From Gnetum montanum (Eukaryota; Streptophyta; Gnetopsida; Gnetales; Gnetaceae): 64,000 nt of DNA. The notes beneath the pieces were generated by a model that was given only the letters and a program-made list of their open reading frames with translations, was not told the origin of the DNA and made no database searches. Shown here in pieces: positions 1 to 11,567 of the stretch. Numbering within the stretch: position 1 is the first letter of the stretch; every line of letters starts with the position of its first letter. The stretch is from contig MNCI01011109.1 in the NCBI GenBank assembly GCA_015680685.1, forward strand, positions 107,606 to 171,605. Reading direction: 5' to 3'. A program made the translations under genes and the position numbers.

Positions 1-1570
1 TAATAGGATATAAAACTAGAGTTTACACTAATCATTTAACCAATGAATTTTTAGCTACTAAAAAAATAGAAAACTCTAGGATAATTAGATGGTACCTATT
101 ACTCAAGAATTTGATCTTAACATTTTAGATAAAAGGGGTAGATAAAATGTTGGGGTAGACAACCTTTCTAGATTGGAACAAGGAATGAAAATAGGACAAG
201 AGTATTTAATGATGAATTCCCTAATGAACAACTCTTTTCCATAATGAAAGATTCTTGGCTTGCTAATATAGTAAACTACCTTGTCACTATGAAAACCCCA
301 ACCCAATGGAGTAAAGAGGAGAAGAAATATTTTTTAAGAAACATCTCTAAATACATTTGTAATAAACCATACCTTTATAGAACATGTAAGAATAATGTAG
401 CACGATGATGTGTGGCTAAGGATGAACAACAAGAAATTTTACATATGTGTCATGATGATCTTTAAGGTGGAAATTTTAATAGTGGATGAATTACTATCAA
501 AATCTTGCAAAGTGGATTTTATTAACCTTCAATATTTAAAGATGCACATAAATATGTACAGGAATGTGATAAATGCCAATGAATAGGGGCAATAACCAAA
601 AGACAAGAAATGCCACTAAATCCAATCTTAATAAATGAACCATTTTATGTGTGGGGTATAGAATTTTTAGGGTCATTTCCACCATCTAATGGATGTTAAT
701 ACATTCTATTTTGTATAGACTATGTTATTAAGTGGGTAGAAGCTAAATCCATCCCAAAAAATGATGTTAAATTAGTGGTAGCTTTTCTTAGGGAAAAGAT
801 TCTAACATGATTTGGAACTTCATGAGTGATCATAAGTGATCAAGGATCCTATTTTGTAAATAGAAAAATGGAAAAATTCCTTAAGTCTTGTGTAATTCAA
901 CATAAGATAGCTACTACTTATCATCCTTATACAAATGGTCAAGTAGAAAATGCAAATAGAATCATTTTAAAGATATTAACAAAAATGATTTGCTAAGAAG
1001 AAAGATTGGATTGAAAAATTACAAGATGCACTTTAGGCCTATAGGATTACATATAAACCAAGTTTACGATATTCAACTTATCACTTGGTTCATGGGAAAC
1101 AATTTTTATTGTCCATAGAAATCAAATACTAATCTTTATGATTAACACAATAATTGAATTTTGAGGATGAAACAAATCATGACTTTAGAATGATTCAAAT
1201 ACATGAAGTCGATGAAATGAGGTTGCATGCACTTCACAAGTAAAAATTATAAAAAATTGAAGAGTCTACATGATAAGAATATTTTTAAGAAACATATTTC
1301 AATAGATGATAAAGTCATTTTTTAAAATATGAGACTACATAAATTTCTAGGTAAGTTAACAACTTGGTGGAAACACCCTTATTTAGTGGTACAAGCCCAT
1401 AATAATGGAAGTATTCTAATTTTTCCTATTGATGATTTATCAACTACATCTTTTGTCAATGGCCAAAAACTTAAGTTACACTATCAAAATCAAGTTGAGG
1501 AACCGAGAGAGGATGAATTAGTAGAGTTAGGTAAACCAACTTATCTTGAAGACAATGAAGGAAATTAATA
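1..1570 (+). pseudogene. Athila-like Ty3/gypsy RNase H tail and integrase, decayed
   Basis: Read across frames, the plus strand gives the end of RNase H (around 110-190, a form of the 'DKKG..N...D.LSRLE' motif), the integrase zinc-binding region with its paired Cys (CDKCQ near 568-582), and the integrase core. The core shows VWGIEFLG (about 650), a 'DYVIKWVEAKS' segment (720-750), ISDQGS (about 835) and YHPYTNGQVE (about 920-950), covering the usual Asp-Asp-Glu triad. A C-terminal stretch follows, with an open segment at 1329-1568. Many in-frame stops (for example near 395, 700, 810 and 1000) show it is dead. Order and wording match the Athila/Tat branch of plant Ty3/gypsy elements. The upstream RT would lie off the left edge. 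Confidence 0.85.
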
Positions 1571-3390
1571 GAGTCAATTAGAAGTCTAGGCCATGGGTAG
1601 TAACCTTTAGCAAATGCCCTATGTAATATTATAATATAAGAAATGAATTATTTTATTCTACATATTTTTTCTTGAAAAATGTAGAAGATAATAATACCTT
1701 CTATTATTAGTTGGGACTTTAAAGAATTTATTAGCATCATGTTTGAAACGCAAGGGAGAATGAAAACTCCCCCTACCTTGAAATAGGTTGGTTTAAATCA
1801 AAAATCCATATATAGGGGTTAGCCTTAGACTAATAAATCAATAAACTATGTAAACTAAGTCTTTTTGTTCTTTTTTTCTTTACAATATTCTTTGAGTCTT
1901 CTAAGTTTCATGGATATAGGAATAATAACTAGGTTTGGGTCTTGAGCATTCATGGGAGGTTCTAGTAATTACTTTCTTGGATAAGTCAATGAGAAGAAAA
2001 GGGTATGTCATATTGGGACTAGCCATAAAGGTGAATTCAACATGAGAAACTTCATCAACATCAAAGTGAGCAACCCATTAAATAAATTTAAAAATACCTT
2101 TTACCTCCACAAGAATCTCATGATTGAAGAAGACCTTATTATCTGCTTCTAATTAGAAAAAAAAAGGAATAGGAGACATCATTGATTTAACAAAAAAAAT
2201 TACCAATATGAGCAGAGGATCTGACAAGAACCTTTAATTATGAGCATGGCCATACTTCCACAGGAACCTTACTGTTGGAGCAATGCTCATGACTCACAAT
2301 TTTAAGAATCCCTCAAGAATCTCATTGCATAAGTAGAGTGTATATGGATGAAGCAACAATTTTTCATTCTTGTTTTCTAAGCTATCACCTTTTAGCTAGG
2401 GTATGATACTGGACATGGTAGACTAACTTATCTCAATAACTATTTTACTACTTTTTATTTTTTTTCCCTTTTACCTTACTTGGCTTATTTTGTCCTTTGC
2501 TTCTTCTTACTTCATATTTTAAAGACTATTGTCTATTCCTATTTTTTCTTTTATCTTATTGGCTATATCCCCTCTACTTTTTATTAAGCTTCCATCTATT
2601 ATGTCTATTAGTACTTCTAGCTCTAGGTTCTTACATGTGTTTTCCATTATGCCCTCCATAGGTGTTAGTGTTCGTGATCCCTACTATGATGGAGCATTAT
2701 GAATACTAACATTTACAGGGCCCAAGTCTACCAATATTCTATACATAGTGAGGGATATATAAAATCCATGACATTCTTTATTTTTGGTATATCCTCTTGA
2801 CTAGCCCAATTTCCAATTATTCAATAAAGTTTTAACTAATTAACTTAGGTATGGGACATATCCTAGTTTAATTAGGGGGGTAGAGGGATAATCAACTTCG
2901 AATGGATAGGATAGTATGGTATAACCAACATGCAAGTTCATCCAAGAGCAAGTTAGGGAATGCATTTGATGCAAGAAATGCATCTTGGATTCTTAGAACT
3001 TAGGAAGTATTAAGACCTTAAGTTTGTAAGTCATTCTTGTATCAAATGAAGTAAACCTTGTGAGGTGATATTTGGTTTAATTAATTCTAGGAAGGAAGCA
3101 AATAATAATAATTAATCATAAGAGGTGACAAAAGGAATAAAACTTTCTATATTATTAAGTGAATAAAATTATCACTTCACTATCAATTTCTATTGTGTTA
3201 CGTGATGTCAAGTAATTAGGACAAATTATTTTATTGAAGAATATTGAGACATTGATAACCATAGATGTTAGTAGTGGAAACCTAAACTTTTTGGAAATTG
3301 ATGTATCAAGAGACATCACGTGTTTGATGTCTTGTTAAAAGTGAATAAAATTTAAAAAAAAATCCAAAAAAAATAAAAGTAATAGTAAGG
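1571..3390. other. AT-rich spacer, no gene recognised
   Basis: No coding similarity was recognised. It probably includes non-coding 3' retrotransposon DNA from the integrase remnant on its left. A near-perfect inverted repeat at 2663-2673 and 2701-2711 could form a hairpin. No LTR boundary could be placed. Confidence 0.4.
2663..2711. repeat. 11-bp inverted repeat (hairpin)
   Basis: TGTTAGTGTTC at 2663 is mirrored by GAATACTAACA at 2701, with one mismatch and a 27-base loop. It is isolated, and no function is assigned. Confidence 0.5.
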
Positions 3391-5190
3391 TGGTGGCCTT
3401 ATTATAAATCCATTGCCTCACGAGGATGGATAACTATTATTAACAAAACCCTCATAGTAAGATTTGGACCTTCAATGTCTTGTGGGTAGAATCATAGCAC
3501 ATCCTTAAGAGGGACCACAACAAAAAGTGAGGTCTCCACAACCATGTGCAATCCCACCATTCAATCTATACCATTATTTTTGAAGGTAATGTTTAATTAC
3601 ATATCGTAACTAATTCTTTTTGGATTAAGGATGGAATAATAATTTTTTTTCCTTCCATGCATAACTCTTACCCTAGTATAAAATTGTTGAATCCTCTAGT
3701 GTAGAGTCGTAGGCCAAGGTAAGCATGGGGTTTATCGAAGAAATAGTTGATAATTTCAATATGCTTAATCTTTTGATTGTATTATAGGTGCCCAAGAGTG
3801 AATGCCTAAATATCACTCCTTGGAATTATGAGGTTGATTACTCCAAGTGGTTTGACCACATGAATGTGATAGGGTAATAGTAGCTAAAGGTGATGGGTTG
3901 TGGGGTCTTTATTTAACCCCCCATCAACTGGTTCATACAAAAAGAGTTCCTAGAATTTTACAAAAATCACAAGCTACAACTCACGAAGGCAAGCCCCTCA
4001 TAGTGTTATTTGATATCCTCCATCTGGAAGACATGCATGAAAGTAACAGGGGCCAAGCTATAGGAGTGGTTTGGGCTGCCAACCAACGGAAATGAGATTT
4101 TTCAGACTAAGGCAAGCATGGAAGAGAAGTATGATCTTTTCCACTAATTCATTGGTGAATAAGACTCAGGGTGGCTTTAGGCAAAAGGTTTACTAATCCA
4201 TCCACTTGAAGTAACAAGAATTCCTTCACCAAAGAGCCACCACCATTCCGACAAAATGAAGGAGGAGAGAATGGGAAGCAAGAAGGGCCTTAGTTAGAGA
4301 GAACATGTTTATTTTAGTTTCATAACCAGTGCTTGTAGCCCAAATGATTATTTCATCTAAGGGGCGTGCTTTGAATTCTCACTATTTTTTGTTTTTTTTT
4401 TCTGTTTTTACGTGAGAACCACACCATGCAAAGACTTATTATTTTTATTGTTATTCACTCAACTTCCCAGTAATTAGGTAACATCAAAGCGGTAAGAAAA
4501 CTCAAGAAGAAAACATCCAAGCACCCAAGAGAATGGCCAACACAAATGCGTCAAGTTCCCTTGAAGTCACACCCTTTTCAATCCTTGATTCCTTCCTTAG
4601 TTTGAGAAATGCCCAGTCACCGATTCGTTATAGTTCTTATTATTGAGAAAGGGACTGTACAGTTCCAAGCCAAGAGAGACCATAGAAATTTGTGGATGTA
4701 TGGATAAAGTGGACTCATTCCCTATCATATCAAAAGAACCATACCTTAGTATCAACATCATAATCTTAAATGTAAAATCCAAACATTAGCAACTAGTAGA
4801 AAATAGTTCATACCATCATTTAATAGCACTTATTGGGTGACGAACTTAACAAAATGGATAAGACACACACATACACACAAATAAAAGAAAAAGTATGAAC
4901 GATGTTGTAAAAAAAATAAGAAAAGTTAAAGAAATTCATAAAACAAGAATGTGCAAAACAAAAATGTGTAAAAAAATGTGTAAAACAAAAAACTTAAAAA
5001 AAACTGAGGGCCTCAAATGATCAACATAGGTGGCCATCTCCCCCATGACTGAATCGAAAGGGAGAGATCTGAAATAACAAGCGAGGTCATCCACTATCAG
5101 AGGTGTAATTTGCACTAGCTATTCTTAGTTCATGGAAGGGTTTTATTTGTTGCACATTGACCAGTAACCTCTTATCAGGTCTTTCAGGCT
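3390..5190 (-). other. Non-coding 3' region of element 1
   Basis: This lies downstream of the integrase of element 1 on the minus strand. The block at about 4270-4440 is clearly similar to 13810-14035 in the non-autonomous element: shared phrases include 'cttagttagag', 'cttgtagccca', 'gtgctttgaattc' and 'cacaccatgcaaagac'. The two are therefore the same internal non-coding region in different copies. The open frames seen here (for example 3898-4095 and 4597-4782) show no recognised protein. A 3' LTR for element 1 could not be placed to the left. Confidence 0.6.
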
Positions 5191-5915
5191 TGTATATTGT
5201 CATGGCTCCTGAGGGGAAGGTTGTATCAATAATGTAAGGTCATTCCTATTAATGACTTGTTGTTGTACAAATCGTGTAGCTGTAGATGATGTGCAATCTG
5301 TTATAGTAGCTACTTCAGCCCATTTTGTTAGATAGTCAACAGCAACAATGATATATGATTTTCCATTGGACATTGGTGTAATGGACCCCATGAAGTCTAT
5401 TCCCCATATGTCGATGGGTTCCAAAGGTTAAATCCATTGTTGTAGACCCTCCATTCTAGCAGTTATTCCACCATCACGTTGACAGCGCTCACAGGATTGG
5501 ACAAAATGATGGACGTCCTAAAATAGTGTTGGCTAGTAATATCCTGCAAGTAGGATCTTTATAGTCATTCATCTCCCTGCATAGTGACCCCACAAGGGCC
5601 CTCATGAGCATCCTAGAGAACTCTTAGTTGGTCCACATCAGGTACACACCATCGAACTAAGCCATCAAGATAGACTTTGTAAAGTTGTCCTCTAATCTCC
5701 ATGAAGTACTTGGTTTTATGAAGAAACTGTTGCTTCTTCCTAAAGTCTGACCCCTGCGGTGTCTGTTGGAAAATGAGATAAGTGAGAATGCTGCTATACC
5801 AATTCGTGCCCATGGGTTGGTTATTCACTACACCGACAAAGAGTGTTTCATCAGGAAAATGATCAGATATAGCATATTCATCCTCTTTGCTATCCCAGTG
5901 CAACCGAGATAAGTG
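5190..5915 (-). pseudogene. Element 1 integrase, zinc domain and truncated core
   Basis: The minus-strand reading at 5613-5903 joins the end of RNase H to the integrase N-terminal region (GQLYKVYLDGLVRWCVP). The 5200-5424 segment holds the first part of the core: [11 protein letters not shown], then [12 protein letters not shown], which includes the first catalytic Asp. The frame stays recognisable to '[10 protein letters not shown]' and then changes to unrelated sequence, so the part with the second Asp and the Glu is missing. This is an internal deletion rather than simple point decay. The integrase could not have been active. Confidence 0.8.
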
Positions 5916-6640
5916 ATATGCAACTACGTTCTTGGTGCCCTTTCTGTCTACAATTGTTAGGTTGAACTCCTAAAGGATTACCAACCAATGTATAATATGA
6001 GCGTTGACTGTTGGCTTGTTCATCAAGAACCTTGCACTATGATCCATATGAATGTACACTTTGTAGCCTAACACATAGTGCCTAAATTTGTCCAATGCAA
6101 AAACTACAGCCATTAATTCCTTTTCTATAGTTGTGTAGTTGAGTTGTGCACCGGCGATACTCTTACTTGCACAGTGGATGTAATAAGGGAATTTTTGTTC
6201 ATCTAACTATGTCAGTACAGCTCCTAAGGCATAATTAGATCCATCAGTGATTATATGGAATGGTCTGGACCAGTCAGGGGCTTATAGAATGGGAGTTTCC
6301 ACAAGCCTTTGTTTCAGAGTTTGGAATGCTCGTTCACATTCCCTGGTCCATTCGAATGGTGCATCCTTCTTCGTTAACTCTACCAACAGTTTGGAAATTT
6401 TAGAGAAGTTCTCAATGAATCTCCTATAGTACCAGTGTGTCCAAGGAATGACCAAATGTCTTTGATAGTTTCTTGTTGTCGAGTGATTCCTTGGATGACC
6501 TTAACCTTTTCCGGGTCTACCTCTATTCTTGACTGTGAAATCTTATGCCCCAGAACTATGCCCTCTTGAACCATCAAATGGCTTTTCTGCCAGTTGAGCT
6601 TCAGGTTTGTTTCTACACATCATTTTAGTACTTGCTCTAA
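5915..6640 (-). pseudogene. Element 1 RNase H and RT connection
   Basis: Reading the minus strand from about 6640 down gives the RT thumb (GIVLGHKIS, then SFLGHTG), followed by RNase H. RNase H starts with a PFHIITDGSNYALGAVLT segment (about 6205-6255, with the catalytic Asp) and continues with 'TTIEKELMAVVFALDKFRHY' (about 6070-6130). It ends in a 'DRKGTKNVVAYHLSRL' form (about 5900-5950). Scattered stops and one frameshift near 6435 interrupt it. The motif order matches Ty3/gypsy RNase H. Confidence 0.8.
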
Positions 6641-7480
6641 TTGGTCCAGGGCTTGATCAAAGCTTGTCCCATACGTGGAGAAGTCATCAATAAAGACTTC
6701 CACTCCATTCCCTATCTGCTATTAAAATATGCTTAGAACTAAATGTTGAAACATGGCAGGAGCATTGCACAAGCCAAATGGAATTTGTTTATATGCAAAT
6801 GTTCCCCAGGGACTGGTGAACATTGTTTTGGCTTGATCCTTTGGTGCTATTAGTATTTTATTATATCCACTATACCCATCCAGAAAACTATAATAGCGAT
6901 GCCCCACTATAGTATCTAAGAATTGGTCAACGAACGGCAACAGGAAATGATCCTTGAATGTTGCCATGTTCAGCAGCCAAAAATCTATACACACCCTCCA
7001 TTTGCCTCCCTTCTTAGGCATGATTACTAGAGGACTAACCCATTCACTATCAGCAATGGGATATATGAACCTATCCTTGAGGAGCTTTTCTATCTCTTCT
7101 TTTACTATTTGTTTCAATTTCGGGTTCAATTGCCTCTATGGTTTTTTTAAGGCTTCATGGAGGGGTCTATGTAAATCCTATGCTGGCATATCCTAGCATC
7201 TATTCTAGTTAGCTCGGGATATGACCAAGCAAAGGCTTTTGACCATTTATTGATCACATTCAATAGGCTTTCTTTTTGCTCGGGGACAAGTTTCACATTA
7301 ATAATTACCAATTTTTCATTTTCAAGAGTCATATACTCTAAATCGGTGGGCAATGGTTTCAGATCGAGGGGCTCTTGTTTAAATTTCTCAAGAATTTCCA
7401 ACTTCCCCCAGTTGATGTTTTCAAGGCTAAGGTTGGGGAGTTGGCAACGGACTTGCTCAAGTGTGTATGTGCTTCTCATA
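6640..7480 (-). pseudogene. Element 1 reverse transcriptase
   Basis: The minus strand has two long open segments, 7147-7479 (protease-RT linker) and 6722-7129 (fingers and palm), then the active-site segment at about 6670-6715. Visible motifs are WVSPLVIMPKKGG, WRVCIDF, YYSFLDGYSGYN with the first palm Asp, FGLCNAPAMFQ and VFIDDFSTYG. The last carries the paired catalytic Asp of RT. A stop plus frameshift near 7130-7147 separates the linker from the fingers, and another stop lies just before the FIDD motif. FIDD/FMDD followed by F is typical of the Athila/Tat branch. Confidence 0.9.
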
Positions 7481-7503
7481 TAAGCACTGGTTATTCCATC
7501 AGT

Positions 7504-8043
7504 TCATTCCATGCATGTTATTAAGTTGCTCTCTTGACCAGCCATCAGCCATAGGGTGTCCTCTTGTTGTGTGGCTACTGCATATAGGAACCTTTGTATA
7601 TTAACTTCTTGTGCACACCGATCACATGCAGGCAATGCTAAGCTTTGCATAACCCATGATTTTTGCACGCAATGGCATGTGGTGTCACTGTATGTGATGC
7701 ATGGAACTTTCTTCCTCTTGATCTTTCTGAAAGTGTTTTTCTTGGATATTTCTAGGGAAAGATCACAGATTCCTAGGCGTGCATCTATCGTACTTAGCCA
7801 GACTCTTCCCATTATTACTGGAAAGTTTCCCTTACAGTTAGTTACTTGGATCACTAGGAAATCCATTGGATATGACCATCCACAAAGAGTGGTAATGATG
7901 TCCTCCACTAGTCCCATGGGGATAGTGATGGACTAGTTGACTAGCTCAAGTCAAATGTTACTCTTCCTTAATGGAGGTAGGTTCCAGGCTTTGTACATCT
8001 CCTACAATATTAGGTTGACTCCAGAACCTGAGTCCAGAAGAGC
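7504..8043 (-). pseudogene. Element 1 aspartic protease
   Basis: On the minus strand, just inside the assembly gap, the sequence reads LLDSGSGVNLI (about 8007-8040), a retropepsin active site with Asp-Ser-Gly intact. The body follows in the 7504-7917 frame with CGWSYPMDFLVIQ, then GRVWLSTIDA, the usual second half of retroelement proteases. At least two stops lie between the active site and the body. Past the fold, the frame continues through a Cys-containing tail with no known role. Homologous copies on the plus strand at 30422-30724 and 35430-35830 support the domain call. Confidence 0.85.
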
Positions 8044-9005
8044 NNNNNNNNNNNNNNNNNNNNNNNNNNNNNNNNNNNNNNNNNNNNNNNNNNNNNNNNN
8101 NNNNNNNNNNNNNNNNNNNNNNNNNNNNNNNNNNNNNNNNNNNNNNAAACTTTATTTGGTATGGAGGTGTTTAAATGTTCAACTGCTTGTGAGGGTGAGG
8201 GCTTAGTTGGATTGTTGGTTCTAAAGAAAGGTCTTTTCAGCATAAGATTGTCAGAACCAACTGAGAATTGAGGATTTGAAGCCCTCGTGACATTGGGTTG
8301 TTGCAATCGAGTGGGAAATCCCCTTGGCGTTGTTGGAGTGGTTGGTGGTGGAGCTAATAGCGTAAGAGATGCGGATGGATTCGAAGGATGGTATGCATGT
8401 GGATTGTTTCTTCCAGGAGAGGGAGTTTTAAAATACTCCTGAACTTGATAGTGTTGTTTTGCGGTCATGTAACTAATAGAGTCACTTGGAGAAACCAGCT
8501 GCTGCACGTAATAGCCATATGGGTCTGGTTGTCGGTAAGGGTATTGTTGCCTAAGCGATGGCATCCCCCATGACTGTGGGTGTTGCCACTACTAATGTTG
8601 CCCGATAGGTTGTGGTGAAGTTCCACTTGGATAATATGTTAACAGTTGGTGGAACTGCCTCAGGTTACCTTGGGGATAAGGTAACCTTCGGGGTGCTTGC
8701 CATTTGTTAAGTCTTGGGTTGAGTGCATACATCCCAGACTCTTGTATATGTGAGATTATTGGGCAACATCCCTTAGGAAGGTCATATTGGCAGATCTCAC
8801 ATCCACCGTCATTGTCTGTATCCGAATCCACAACCTCATCAGTGATAGTCATTTTTCCCTTACCCTTGTTACGTGCATGGTTTGAATCTCTCCGCTTTTT
8901 CTTATCATGGTCACTACTTCGTTCCTTAGACTCCTCTACGATTTTTAGAACGGTTTCAAATCTACTTTCTAAGGAGTCCCTCATTTGATCCACCTTAGCT
9001 GACAC
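8010..9005 (-). pseudogene. Element 1 gag C-terminal region and linker
   Basis: Two minus-strand open segments (8592-9005 and 8010-8564, the latter crossing N at 8044-8146). The first has a basic, charged stretch (KKKRRDSNHARNKGKGK) and a Cys-containing segment (CEICQYDLPKGCC) where the nucleic-acid-binding zinc knuckle is expected. It is not a canonical CCHC knuckle. The second is rich in Pro, Tyr and Gln, as in spacer regions between capsid and protease. The call rests on position between gag and protease. Confidence 0.65.
8044..8146. other. Assembly gap (103 N)
   Basis: A run of N between the gag linker and the protease active site. Frames that run through it are not real evidence of continuity. 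Confidence 0.99.
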
Positions 9006-9059
9006 TTCGATTATTAACTTTTAAAGTGGCAATGTTTTTCTATTCATTAACTCTTTGAG

Positions 9060-10626
9060 TGGTGACTCATCCTCTTCCTTGCAAAATCTCACTCCCCTCT
9101 TTCAGAGGGAAGGATCGCAGTTATACTCTTCCATGCTTTCTCTTTTCCATAGCTATCCTTCTTCTTTAGCTACTTGCTCCAACAATCTATGAACTTCGTG
9201 GGACCTAAGTTCAGATAATCTCCCTTGGGCATATGTCCCAAGGGTTCTCCTGGTTTCATGTCTTAGCCCATCTACAAGGTGGCGGAGTTGATCCCGTTGT
9301 GCATAACCATGGCCCGGGCAACGATGTAGAAATGCGTAATATCGGCCCATGGTAGCATCCAAGGGTTTTTGATTACCCTGCTTCCATCCTTGGACCTGCT
9401 TATGCAAATTGGACACTCTGGAGTATGTTTGGTATTTATCGTTAAACAATTCTAGCATTGTACTCCACCTCCTAATGGTTTTTAGCTCTAAAGATCAGTA
9501 CCAACTTTTCGCTTCTTTTATGAGTGTCCTAGGGAAAAAATTTAACTTCTACCACTCATTCTCAATATTCTACAAGGCGCAGGCATCATGGAATTCCTAT
9601 AAGTGGTTTTGTGGATCAGCGCTATATCCCCCTTCAAACCATGGGATATTATTCATGTCTAGTCTTTTGATCCAACTATCTTTTTGATGCCTTGTAGGTA
9701 TTCTAATTGCCTTCATAATGTTTAACATACTCCAGGTTGCTAGTAGGGGTTTGTCATGATCATCTCTCTCATGACATCTATGATGCCTACATGGTTCCCT
9801 ACTTTCCCTTCTATGCCTTGACTCTCTATAATTCCCTTGTCCTCTCTCTCAACTCTCTCGTTGAGGATTCTCATTTTGCTTATCCTTACCCTTATCCTCA
9901 CAATTGTGCTCTTTGTGACTACATCCTAATGTGGAAGGAGAGGGTGAATGATGCGATGAAGGGGAAGAAGAAGGGGAACCATCGCCATGACGATGTTTCT
10001 TACCTTCTCTTTGGTGGCTACGGCCCTGATTGTGATGAAGATCAGATTTTCCACCTTTTTCATGTGTTTTTGTTCCCTCATCGAACACTTGGTGTTCATG
10101 GGAATTAGAACCAGGGTTGTGAATGATACCCTACCTCCTCACCATAGTGAGGAGGGGGAACATCATTTTGTGGAAAACCTATTGAAATAGGTTCACCACC
10201 CTTGATTTCGCTTATGATGGGTGAACCGCTATGGGGCCCCTTGCCCTTCAATGATGTATGGTAGCTCTCCTGCCTCAAGTCCCTTAAATGTTGCGCCACT
10301 GTGGGATGGTAATCCCTTATGTCATAATCTTCTGCAACGTATTCAACATATAGCTACGTCATGCCTATCTGTGCAAGAGCACGAAGAAGCATGTTAAGAA
10401 TTGCCCGATCTAGGGGTAACACTATGTTACCTTGCAAGTCTTGCCAACGTAGTTGTTCATCCTGATGGAGGATAAAGGTAAAATCGGGTATATACTCATC
10501 ATGATGAGTATACACTACCTGATACTATTGAGGAACTGGTGGTTCTTGGTTACATGTGTTAGACTGCTGACTGTCTCTTGTGTGATTCCTAGGTGGTGAA
10601 GTGCTTTTATGAGAAGAAGAAGACAT
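9060..10626 (-). pseudogene. Element 1 gag (capsid)
   Basis: The probable start is the ATG at 10626, which opens with a Ser-rich run (MSSSSHKST). The plus-strand relative at 32651 begins in the same way (MASSH). The capsid segment is best preserved at 9153-9458, with ELFNDKYQTYSRVSNLHKQ, GRYYAFLHRCPGHGYAQRDQ and RTLGTYAQGRLSELRSHEV. That is the retrotransposon gag domain. The same domain recurs on the plus strand at about 33940-34150 (YAQGRLLEMRV). Frameshifts and stops split the middle part. Gag would form the cytoplasmic particle that packages the RNA. Confidence 0.8.
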
Positions 10627-10752
10627 TGTTATCTTGTCGGTGTGCTATTGACCATTGTTTAAATTTTCTTCTGATTAACCCTAAGGGTTCGTTTAAGCTT
10701 CCCAACAATGTGGATGATTTCCCATGTTCTACTTAGTGCACAAACAACTTAG

Positions 10753-10770
10753 TCCCTGGCAACGATGCCA
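10753..10770 (-). promoter_or_regulatory. Primer binding site, tRNA-Asp type
   Basis: On the minus strand, one base after the LTR end (CTCATCA), the 18 bases TGGCATCGTTGCCAGGGA differ from the complement of the plant tRNA-Asp(GUC) 3' end at three positions, all transitions. This fixes the 10772 LTR as the 5' LTR of a minus-strand element. Confidence 0.9.
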
Positions 10771-10771
10771 A

Positions 10772-11567
10772 TGATGAGTGGCGATGTACCCCTACACTCA
10801 ACCATACAACTACGAGCGTTACACGTGCGATCCAGTCTAACTCCATAGACTAAGTGCCTACACACCTTATGGAACACTTAAGGTTAATCATTTATTGTCT
10901 TCCCAGACTTACTTGTATTTGTCACAGTTGTATGGTTAAGTAAGTCTGAGGTATGTGATTTTTTATATCTTTTATGTTTTATCGCCTATGCTAATGAGGG
11001 AAAGGGTGAAGAGACTAAGTAACTAACTTTAACTAACTAGGTTCTAATGCCTAGCATAAATATTCATTCCCACTTGCCATTCACACCCTGAACCAATGCA
11101 ACCTTCTGGGATTACCAAACACTATTCGTTACTGGGATTACCAAGCGTAACGCACGTGCTCGAAGCAGTCGTACTGAATGCACTTAACTAGGAGTTAAGG
11201 GTTGAGAGAGAATTAATTAACTAATAAATAATTTAAACATTAACAATAATTAAAGTCCTATATAGCTTAATCCATGCACTGTAAGGTTTATCCAAAAGTT
11301 CGTCTTTATTTTCGTACACAAACTTGTGCTCAGGTATAATATTTGTTCAAATAAAGATCCATTCACTTTGGGACTCCTACTACGGGCACATGGAAATTAC
11401 TCTAACTCTAGAATGGAAAAACTGCAAGAGTTTGGCTAAGGTCTAAATCTAGATGGAGAAACAAGGGAGAGCCACCTCTTATTTATAGAACTAGCCGCGC
11501 GCTACGATATCGCGTACAATACATCGTGTACGGTATATCGCGGTCCATGCGATATCACATCCCATCA
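10772..11567 (-). mobile_element. 5' LTR of element 1 (LTR A, TGATGAG family)
   Basis: The 796-bp LTR runs on the plus strand from TGATGAG to CCCATCA, the latter a decayed CTCATCA. Read on the minus strand it has a GATATC-rich palindromic U3 (about 11495-11560), then a TATA box (TATAAATA, complement of 11480-11487), then R/U5 with the repeated 'GGGATTACCAAGCG' phrase. It interrupts another LTR, whose sequence resumes at 11568. It is similar along its length to the solo LTR at 56332-57148 and the LTR at 62448-63437. Confidence 0.85.
11480..11487 (-). promoter_or_regulatory. TATA box of LTR A
   Basis: TATAAATA on the minus strand, in the same position relative to the GATATC palindromes as in the other copies at 43302, 56416 and 63314. 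Confidence 0.7.

Larger units (their letters stand above)
3390..11567 (-). mobile_element. Athila-like Ty3/gypsy retrotransposon (element 1), 3' LTR not found
   Basis: The minus strand carries, in order, a 5' LTR (10772-11567), a tRNA-Asp primer site (10753-10770), gag, a Cys-containing linker, protease, RT, RNase H and part of integrase, then a long non-coding 3' region. The gag-pol order with integrase last is diagnostic of Ty3/gypsy. The tRNA-Asp primer and RT/RNase H wording (FIDDFSTYG, FLDGYSGYN) fit the Athila branch. It is the least decayed element here, but frameshifts, stops, an integrase deletion and an assembly gap make it non-functional. The left boundary is approximate. Confidence 0.85.

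Noticed and set aside
2663-2711. Possible tiny MITE or LTR ends TGTTAGT...ACTAACA
   Set aside because: Total length of 49 bp is too short, with no clear target duplication; kept only as a hairpin.
10753-10770. tRNA-Asp gene fragment
   Set aside because: Only the 18-base primer-binding complement beside an LTR is present; no tRNA body.
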